Below, piece after piece: positions 56,249 through 64,000 of a stretch of 64,000 nucleotides of DNA. The notes under the pieces are model-generated. The model saw only the letters and a list, made by a program, of their open reading frames with translations. It ran no database searches and was not told the DNA's origin. Every line of letters starts with the position of its first letter. Position 1 is the stretch's first letter. The DNA comes from Suillus spraguei (Eukaryota; Basidiomycota; Agaricomycetes; Boletales; Suillaceae). Location: NCBI GenBank assembly GCA_016800925.1, contig JABCPU010000110.1, forward strand, positions 62,001 through 126,000, read 5' to 3'. The translations under genes and the position numbers were made by a program.

Positions 56249-57492
56249 ATGTCTACGTCACAAAAAGCTCTTTTTCTACCCGAAAAGCAGGGCAAGTTTG
56301 AGATTGGCTCCCGCAGCATCCCCAGTCCCGGGGCTGGGCAGCTCCTAGTCAAGATTGAATCTGCCGCTCTGAACCCAGTTGACTACAAGATCAAGGACTA
56401 CGGGCTAATCGTTACTGATTACCCTGCCGTTCTGGGCACGGACATCGCTGGCATTGTCGAGGAACTAGGGGAAGGTGTCGAGAACTTCCGCAAAGGGGAT
56501 AAAGTGTTAGAAATTTCGTTCCCTCGGGTTCTTTTTCCCGTCTGTATATGCTTAACCTTTTTTACAGGTTGGCGCATGGCAAATTCATCAATGACTTTAC
56601 TGCATTTCAGCAGTATACCTTGACAAATGCGAGCTATACAGCAAAGGTAAGTTATAAGAAGGCTCATTTATTACATTGTCAGCTATATCCCATTCTAGAT
56701 TCCTCCGAACGAATCTTTTGATAGCGCAGTTACTGTTCCTGTTGGGTTGGATACTGCGCTGGTGGGCTTGTACGGAAATCATTTTGGGGCTGGGGTAACG
56801 CCTCCCTGGGTGAAAAGTGTCGAGTTAAATACACCTATTGTCATCCTCGGCGGTTCTTCCTCTGTGGGTTCATACGGTAAGCGAAGCAGGACTTACTTGT
56901 ACTGCCTGCTTAGGCTGACAGTATTGCAGCTATCCAACTCGCTCGTCTATCAGGGTTTTATCCTATCATCACTACAGCCTCTCCGAGCAACGAGGAGCTT
57001 GTCAGGAACTACGGCGCAACCCATTTTTTCGATCGCAACCTTTCTGGCGAACAACTGAAGACAGCTATCAGCAAAGTCACTGACAGCCCTATCGGAGTTA
57101 TTTATGACGCTATCTCGTTACCAGAAACACAGTCTGTTGCATGGGAATTGCTTGCAAACGATGGCGTCCTCATAGTGACCCTTTTTGCATCAGTCAAAGA
57201 AGACGAAGGTAAGGGGCGCAAGGTCGTCCATACCTTCGCGAACCCACACGCCCCACAAAACGAGGAGCTGTGTCACAGGTCCTGGGCTTTGGTCGAAAAG
57301 TGGCTTTCAGAGGGTACTATAAAGGTTTGTCCTGTGACCACGGTTTTGAATCTATATCTCACAGTTATGCAGCCAAACAAGTATGAAGTCCTCCAGAACG
57401 GGCTTGAAGGCATAATTGGAGGACTGGAGAGGATGAGATTGGGACAAGTATCTGGAACGAAGTTGGTTGCTCACCCTCAGGAAACACAGTAA
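56249..57492 (+). CDS. MDR-superfamily reductase, array copy 6 (only plus-strand copy)
   Basis: The reference copy for gene structure: exons 56249-56505, 56568-56646, 56699-56876, 56930-57324 and 57373-57492, which join to exactly 1029 bases, 342 residues plus stop, without interruption. The protein begins MSTSQKALFLPEKQGKFEIG, has YPAVLGTDIAGIVEELGEG and NFRKGDKV in the GroES-like domain, VILGGSSSVGSYAIQLARLS for cofactor binding, and ends SGTKLVAHPQETQ. It is expected to be a cytosolic NAD(P)H-dependent reductase acting on an unknown enone or quinone. Its downstream flank is an inverted copy of the flank seen after copy 7 and copy 8, showing that the whole unit was inverted. Confidence 0.88.
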
Positions 57493-58124
57493 ATGCCAGG
57501 TTGTTAAGCCGCGATTCTGAGTATCACTGTTTGTATCGGGCGCAATGATATGATATAATTAATTCAACAAGTATCACGACCACAAGTATGTACTGGGTGA
57601 TGTCGCGAGGAGGACTCTTGTTAGGAGTTCCAATGTGTAAAGGCAAGGCAGAGAGCAGCGTGGATGCGTTGCTTGTGGTTGGTACCGCTTCAAAGGTTCC
57701 AGACACGAAACAGATTGTCTGTGAAATGCCACTGAAATCAAGTAAAAGATGCAGCTGCAAAAAGAAGTTGCGGACTTGCAAGGAAGCAAACTCCTTGCGC
57801 TTTCCCCGCGACTCACACTAGAGCTAGTGGGAGCACCGTGTCTAGCACAGTCAACCAGCTGTTCAAGCTTCAAGTTCGGCTTTGTCGTAATGTAGTGCTC
57901 CTCACTACTTCTTGCCTTTCTTGCGACACGCACACAAACACGCAGTTGCAGTAGCATCTTCGTTGTCTCATTCGGACTACCCACTTGAAACTTCAAATGT
58001 CGTAAAGACAGGATGAGACTAAATCGATTTGTCTGAGTTGTGCGCGGTGGTAAGCTAGTAGCAGATGAGCTTGTGACATGCCGTAATCTTTATCGAACAA
58101 ATCAATTTCCTTATGTAATCCAGG
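57493..58124. repeat. Inverted copy of the MDR downstream flank
   Basis: The reverse complement of 57838-57975 matches 59400-59545 and 62890-63045. All share TTCGAATGAGAC-like, GCAAGGCAAGAAG-like and AGCCCGAACTTGAA-like words. No gene supported. Confidence 0.55.
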
Positions 58125-59160
58125 CCTTGTGTCATCCCACTCTTTGCTTTTTCCTGCTGCTTATGCTCTCTTTTATTGTACTGGATCTCTCATCACTTTC
58201 CTTACAGTCTGGCAAGATATTTGATATTGTTTTGCGAACAAACTCGCAAGCACTGGCATATACCAGGGTCTCCGACTTTCCGAGGAATTTGCGCATAATG
58301 CAGTACCCGCATATTTCATAATCCGTTATACTATCCGGAGTGCCATCCAGACACATTTTCGACTGATGCAGGCTTCTGTTCCTGGTTATCGTCCGCTCTC
58401 TCATTTCACAGTAAGTCTTTTCGATGCGGCTCTTGCGCATGTGCTGTCCGTTTTATTTGATAGCATAGGTATTTGCATCGATATCGCCATTATGACCATG
58501 TCGTATTCTCATATAGGTTTTGAGAGTTCGCTTTACAAACACTGTGGTGTGTTCATTCGCTTTTTCTCTTACTGCACAGCCGCTCCTCTCAAGAGTCGAT
58601 CCCTGTCGCGGTTAAACGAGCCTTGTTTGTGTTCTCATCCGGAAGTAACGTACGAGGAGAATATGACCGCCCTAGCTGCTCTAGTACTCCGTACTACTGC
58701 TGAAACTTTGCAATCTGCGCGTTCGGACTCCGCCTCAAGGGCGGTTACGTTCAAGCTATTCTGGATCATTTTGTGTTGTGAACTCTCTGGCTATTCGGCC
58801 CAAGATCTGTTGGATCGTTCGTTTAGGTGCCTCCTGCCCAGCTACCCAAGAAAATGTGGCCCCGGTTCATGGTGCGATTGGCCGCTGTATTTTTTGGCCC
58901 TTGGGTGTCCATGCCCTGGATGAGCTTACTCGCCACCTTAAAAAAACTGAGCTGTGAAAATGTCCGCTCATCTGTACGCAGATTGGTTCACTGTCATCAC
59001 ACACTCTACAGTTCCCGTACTCATCAAATGTCATGCAATAGCCTCGTTCATATCCGCCAACGTGCTCGTCATCTATCTCCTGTTGGCTCCCATGCCTCGT
59101 GTGACATATATCTGGCGCACTTTCCTTTCCGATTCCTTTCTCTTTGTCTAACAGTGCCGT
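58125..59160. pseudogene. Duplicated degenerate sequence, copy 1
   Basis: Resembles 61845-62880 over about 1 kb: both start with CTTTTTCCTGCTGCTT-like sequence and share TTTCCTTACAGTCTGG, ACGTATGAGGAGAAT-like and GATGTCCGCTCATCT-like words. Translations share VTYEEN and LEVHLKGGY/LRLKGGY pieces in shifting frames. This looks like a gene remnant of unknown family rather than an active gene. Confidence 0.45.
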
Positions 59161-59910
59161 CTTTAGTGCCACACTCGCACACGCACTCGGGCCGTCCGTT
59201 GTTGATCGTATATCGAACTGGTCGGGCGAGTCGGGGATTAGTGCTTACGCCACTACGCTAAAGATAGTACAAAGTATCATCACCCTGTGGCCCAAAGACC
59301 ATACTGTGCAATCAGCATGACCATTCTATGTCACAAGTTTGTCTGCTACTAGCTCACCGCCCGCAGACAACTCGGAGAAATTGATTTTGTCAAATCCTGT
59401 CTGCGACATCTGAAGCTTGAAGATGGGTAGTTCGAATGAGACCACAAAGATGCCTCCGCAACTGTGTGTCTGTGTGCGTATCGCAAGCAAGGCAAGAAGT
59501 GGTGAGGAGTACGACACAGCCCGAACTTGAACACTGGTTGATTATGCTACAGTGCTACACGGCCTAAGGGGTCCCCCCCACCGACTCTAATGTGAGTCGC
59601 GGATAGAGTGCAAGGAATTTTGGCAGCGTCCTTGCGAGTTGGCAACTTCTTTTTGCATCCATTTGACTTCACAAACGATCTGTTTGGCTGGAACCTTTAA
59701 ACTCGTGCCAACCACAAGCAGAGCATCCACGCTGTTCCTCGGGCTTTACACGTTTGAACTTCTAACAAGAGTTCTCCTCACGACATCACCCAGTACCTAC
59801 TTCTAATCATGATGCCAATTGAATTACACGATATTAATTACATTGTGTCATTGTGCCCGATATAAACACAGTGATAGTCAGAATAGTAGAATCAGCTGAC
59901 AGTCCTGCAG
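59161..59910. other. Flanking repeats downstream of MDR copy 7
   Basis: Contains GTCGGGCGAGTCGGGGATTA (about 59222-59241), the inverse of the motif at 9481-9525. Then comes the flank shared with 57.8 kb and 62.9 kb (59400-59545) and a block resembling 63070-63397. Confidence 0.45.
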
Positions 59911-61154
59911 TTACTGTGTTTCCTGAGGGTGAGCAACCAACTTCGTTCCAGACACCTGTCCCAATTTAATCCTTTCTAGTCCTCCAATAATACCTTCAAG
60001 TCCGTTCGGGAGCACTTCATACTTGTTCGGCTACAGAACCGTGAGACATACAACTAAAACAATGGTCACAGAACAAACCTTGATAGTCCCATCTGCAAGC
60101 CACCTTTCGACCAAAGCCCAGGAGCTGTGACACAGCTCTTCATTTTGGGGGAGGTGTGGGCTCCCTACGATCCGAACGACCTTACGCCCCCTGCCTTCGT
60201 CTTCCTTGACTGATGGAGGAAGTGTTGATACGAGGGTGCCATTATTTGCAAGCAATTCCCATGCAATAGATTGTGTTTTTGGCAACGAGATAGCGTCATA
60301 AATAAGTCCGATAGGGCTGTCAGTAACTTTGCTGATAGCCGCCTTCAATTGTTCACCCGAAAGGTTGCGATCGAAAAAATGGGTTGCGCCGTAGTCCCTG
60401 ACGAGCTCTTCGTTACTCGGAGAGGCTGTAGTGATGATAGGATAAAACCCTGACAGACGGGCGAGTTGGATAGCTGCAATACTGTCAGCCTAAGCATGCA
60501 ATTGAAGTAAGCCCTGTTTCGCTTACTGTATAAACCCACGGAAGAAGAACCGCCGAAGATGACAATAGGTGTATTTGATTCGCCGATACTTTTGACCCAA
60601 GGAGGCGTTACCCCAGCCCCCAAATCATCTCCGTACAATCCCACCAGCGCAGTATCTAACCCCAGAGGAACAGTAGCTGCGCTATCAAAAGATTCGTTTG
60701 GAGGAATCTAAAATGGGATATAGCTAACGATGTAGTAAATGAACCTTATAACTTACCTTTGCTGTATAACTCGCCTCAGTCAAGGTATATTGCTGAAACG
60801 CAGCAAAGTCACTAGTGAATTTTCCATGCGCCAACCTGTAAACGACAGTTGAGCCTATACAAACAGGGAGAAACCCCAGGAAAATGAAATTTCTAACACT
60901 CTATCGCCTTTGCGGAAATTATCAACACCTTCCCCTAGTTCCTCAATAATTCCAGCAATATCAATACCAAGAACGGCAGGGTAATCGGTCACGAAATGCC
61001 CGTAGTCCTTGTTCTTGTGGTCAATTGGGTTCAGAGCAGCAGATTGAACCTTGACTAGGAGCTGCCCAGCCCCGGGACTGGAAATGCTGCGGGAGCCAAC
61101 CTCAAACTTGCCCTGCTTTTCGAGAAGAAGAAGAGCTTTCTGTGATGCGGACAT
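59911..61154 (-). CDS. MDR-superfamily reductase, array copy 7
   Basis: Five-exon MDR gene starting MSASQKALLLLEKQGKFEVG (a further in-frame ATG lies one codon upstream at 61157). It shares the SASQKA/STSQKA start with copy 6, unlike the SLQQKA start of copies 1-5. Landmarks: YPAVLGIDIAGIIEELGEG (Ile for Ser), GLYGDDLGAGVTPPWVKSIG, GGSSSVGLYS-type loop, LVERWLADGTIK before the last intron. No stop in the exons followed. Ends HPQETQ at TAA 59911-59913. Confidence 0.83.
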
Positions 61155-61184
61155 CATGGAAAAGAAATTGTGGAGGTGACAGCG

Positions 61185-61260
61185 GTTGGATGTCTTTCAA
61201 CTCTTCCCACCTTGCTATTTATCATGTAGTTGAAACTGCTTGATGAGCAAGAAAGGATCG
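61185..61260 (-). promoter_or_regulatory. Shared MDR core promoter, copy 7
   Basis: Gene-strand ACATGATAAATAGCAAGG is nearly the same as the copy 6 promoter TATGATAAATAGCAAGG. The conserved CTTGATGAGCAAGAAA block (61239-61254, plus strand) is directly upstream. Confidence 0.55.
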
Positions 61261-61844
61261 TGCCGGCATTCGTGCTAGTGATGACGCGTCAAGGAGTCCT
61301 TGGTATTGGATAACAATTATGACATGGCGTGGACTGTTCAATTCTAAAAGTTCGCGTTAACTTGGGATCCGAGCAAGTTACCGACGCTTACTGGTACTTG
61401 GAACCGGACGCCGGCTGTTTCAAGGATCTTTTCACTCCAGATTATCAAGATTTCGACAACGGCTCGCTCGCTTCCATGGGACAACCACGGGCCTTCGTAC
61501 ACACTCTCTAGTGTCATCCGTGCACGGCTCTCGTGGTCCCTCATACTATGACCACTGGCAACGGCAGAAGTGAGTACTGGTTCTTTGATATATCATTGAG
61601 TTGGCCTGATCGAAACTTTTGTCATGAATATCGGTGAGTGTGTTTCGCCTAGTCTGGGTCGAGGTTGCGTCATTCTTATATCTTTTCAGGTTACTTTCGC
61701 ATCTCTCGCTTGTGGTTGCGGCCAGCGAAGTCTACCTGCTGACTAAGCCGCGGGAATTGGTTTAGCGTGGTGTACACGCAGGCGCTTCTTTCCTTTTTCG
61801 GTGGGCTACTCATCCTCTCTTTCGGTATCTCGTGTCATCTTGCT
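61261..61844. other. Distal flank of MDR copy 7
   Basis: No gene supported; a 60-codon open frame at 61329 has no recognisable features. Confidence 0.3.
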
Positions 61845-62880
61845 CTCCGCTTTTTCCTGCTGCTTTGGTGTGTTGAATCCTTCCTTTCATTGTGCTCGAT
61901 TTCTCACGACTTTCCTTACAGTCTGGAAAAATGTTCGTGAACAAACTTACAGCACTGGTGCATACCGGGCTCTCAAATTTGATGAATCCCACATAATTAA
62001 TTACACGCAGTACACGCATATCCCTTATAATTCCATGGTTCATTATACTATCCAGAGTACCATCCCGATTCCAGACGTATTCTCGACTGATGCAGGCTTT
62101 CTGTTCCTGGTCTTGTTTTCAATGCGGCTCTTGCGCACAGGCATATTGACGCTATGACTTGTATTCTTATGCAGATATGAGAGTTCGCTGTTCAAATACT
62201 GCAGCGTGTTCCGTCGCTTTCTCTCTCATCGCGCAGTTGCTCCATTCTCTGTGGAATCACTCCTTCTCTCGCGGTCTCGTTGGTCTTCTTACCCGGCCGT
62301 AACGTATGAGGAGAATCTGACCCTCCTAACTACTCTGGTATCTTGCAATATGCGCGTTTGGAGGTCCACCTCAAGGGCGGTTATCTTCGAGCTCTTCTGG
62401 ATTTTATCTGTCTGCATTGTGAGCTTTCTAGCTTTTCGAACTAGCATCTGTTGAATCTTTTACTTCTATAAATTTTGTCTATTTGGGATGCAGTACCCTA
62501 TGTAGGACATTCCCTAGGAACGAGGGGACACCTGTGTCGTCTCCGACTTCGCAATTACCCTGGTGAAGGGGTGACCTCCACCAGTCCGCCGCCTGGACCT
62601 TCCATTTCTTAAACTCCTGCCTGGTTACCCAAGAAAACCTGGCACCTTGCTCGCTGCAGATTCTAGAAGTAGAATGCACACGGTGTGGAAGTGTCCCGTG
62701 CTTTGCGGATTCTCCCTTCATTTTTGTTGATGATGCTACCCGGTTCTGCCTTCGCACGATTGGCCGCTACCTTCTCTACCCCTTGGGTGTCCGTGCCTCT
62801 GGATGAGCTTATTCACCGCCTTCAAAAACTGAGCTGTGAAGATGTCCGCTCATCTATACGCAATTCGTCATCATACACCC
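61845..62880. pseudogene. Duplicated degenerate sequence, copy 2
   Basis: Pair of 58125-59160. Contains VTYEENLTLLTTLVSCN in one frame and LQYARLEVHLKGGYLRALLD in another, broken by shifts. Unknown family. Confidence 0.45.
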
Positions 62881-63397
62881 TATAGCTACTATGACATCTG
62901 AAGCTTCGAGTGGGTACTTCGAATGAGACAACGAAGATGCAACTGCAACTGCGTGTCTGTGCGCGTGTCGCAAGCAAGGCAAGAAGCACTTCATTACGAC
63001 AAAGCCCGAACTTGAAGCTTGAATGACTGATTGACCATGCTACAGTGCTACACGGCGCCTGGCCCCCCACTAGGCTGCAATGTGAGTCGCAGGGAAAGTG
63101 CAAGGGGTTTTGGCAGCTTCCTTGCAAGTCCGTAGCTTCTTTTGCAATTGCGTCTTTCACTTCATTTCACGCACGATGCGTCTCGTGTCTGGAACCTTTG
63201 AACCCGTACCAACCACAAGCGCATCCACGCTGCTCCTTGCCTTGCGTTTACACATCACAACAGTTCTCCTCGCGACATCGCCCAGTACATATACGTACTT
63301 GTGATCGTGATACTTCCTGAATTATATCATATCATTACGCCCGATACAAACAAAGTGATGGTCGGAATCGCGGCGGAACAAGTTGACAGCCTACTAT
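62881..63397. repeat. Downstream flank of MDR copy 8
   Basis: Flank shared with 59400-59910 and, inverted, 57520-57975, leading directly into the stop codon of copy 8. Confidence 0.5.
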
Positions 63398-64000
63398 TTA
63401 CTGTGTTTCCTGAGGGTGAGCAACCAACTTCGTTCCAGATATCTGTCCCAATCTCATCCTCTCCAGTCCTCCAATTATGCCTTCAAGCCCGTTCGGGAGC
63501 ACTTCATACTTGTTTGGCTGCATAACTGTGAGATATAGATCCAAAACCGTGGTCGCAGAGCAAACCTTTATAGTACCCTCTGAAAGCCACTTTTCGACCA
63601 AAGCCCAGGACCTGCGACACAGTTCCTCATTTTGGGGGGCGTGTGGGTCCGCGAAGGTAGAGACGACCTTGCGCCCCTTGCCTTCATCTTCTTTGACTGA
63701 TGCAGAAAGGGTCAATACGAGGGTGCCATCCTTTGCAAGCAACTCCCATGCAACAGACTGTGTTTCTGGTAACGAGATAGCGTCATAAATAAGTCTGATG
63801 GGGCTGTCAGTAACTTTGCTGATAGCCGTCTTCAGTTGTTCGCCAGAAAGGTTGCGATCGAAAAAATGAGTTGCACCATAGTCCCTGACAAGCTCTTCGT
63901 TGCTCGGAGAGGCTGTAGTGATGATAGGATAAAACCCTGATAGACGAGCGAGTTGGATAGCTGCAATACTGTCAGCCTAAGCATGTAGTTGAAGTAAGTC
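63398..64000 (-). CDS. MDR-superfamily reductase, array copy 8 (5' part beyond window)
   Basis: Last two exons of another MDR gene, cut by the window edge. Exon 4 has SPIRLIYDAISLPETQSVAW-type sequence, SVKEDEGKGRKVVSTFADPH, LVEKWLSEGTIK, and the last exon gives PNKYEVLPNGLEGIIGGLER to HPQETQ. The last intron can be read through in frame here, as in copy 2, which could yield a protein longer by about 19 residues. The exon 4 acceptor lies near 63967. No stop seen in the visible part. Confidence 0.82.

Noticed and set aside
58366..58923. 185-codon plus-strand frame
   Set aside because: The sister block at 61845-62880 does not keep this frame, so I treat it as a degenerate remnant.
1..64000. 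tRNA, rRNA, CRISPR arrays or bacterial-type operons
   Set aside because: None seen. The intron-rich gene structure and transposon families are fungal, so CRISPR and operon signals are not expected.

Overview
The window is nuclear DNA of a filamentous basidiomycete, most likely an Agaricomycete. The genes carry many short introns of about 45-60 nt with GT..AG borders. The gene families (P450, GIT1-type permease, a Plavaka transposase, several Agaricomycete-type orphan proteins) and the LTR retrotransposons are all of basidiomycete kind. I see no prokaryotic gene, rRNA, tRNA or CRISPR array. The sequence is a gene-poor accessory region shaped by local duplication and nested transposon insertion.

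Layout. 1-2.1 kb: the 3' part of a glycerophosphoinositol-permease-like MFS gene, then the small proteasome-lid gene SEM1/DSS1, which has a one-base frame break. 2.3-9.4 kb: two copies of an NAD(P)H-dependent medium-chain reductase (MDR) gene, two copies of an unrecognised 112-aa gene, and a hypothetical gene with a possible PD-(D/E)XK-like core and an in-frame stop. 9.6-28.7 kb: one decayed Ty1/copia element (TSD CCTCT) split by a minus-strand Ty3/gypsy element and three or four further LTR insertions, some nested three deep. The gypsy element carries an antisense, intron-containing gene for a Cys-rich protein. 28.7-34.5 kb: AT-rich, with a 50-bp tandem repeat and a decayed Agaricomycete orphan gene ending in a Ser/Ala-rich minisatellite. 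34.6-38.3 kb: the third 112-aa gene, a small orphan gene and MDR copy 3. 38.7-39.7 kb: a non-autonomous element bounded by inverted repeats of about 80 bp. 40.3-42.7 kb: a complete cytochrome P450. 43.7-46.1 kb: transposase and WD40 relics. 47.6-51.0 kb: a large multi-exon orphan gene. 52-64 kb: five more MDR copies, one inverted, separated by duplicated non-coding and pseudogenic blocks.

The dominant pattern is an eight-member MDR reductase array (seven minus, one plus) that looks intact in the coding parts I followed. The shared duplication unit includes a conserved promoter and a conserved 3' flank. The MDR copies together with the P450 could form a lineage-specific oxidation/reduction or detoxification cluster, but no biosynthetic core enzyme is present, so that is inference. 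The second pattern is the 112-aa family: three copies with conserved introns in both UTRs, a well-kept reading frame and no family I can name. All coordinates were read by eye. Exon borders were checked base by base only for SEM1, the plus-strand MDR copy and the UTR introns of the 112-aa genes; other multi-exon genes are given as outer limits.
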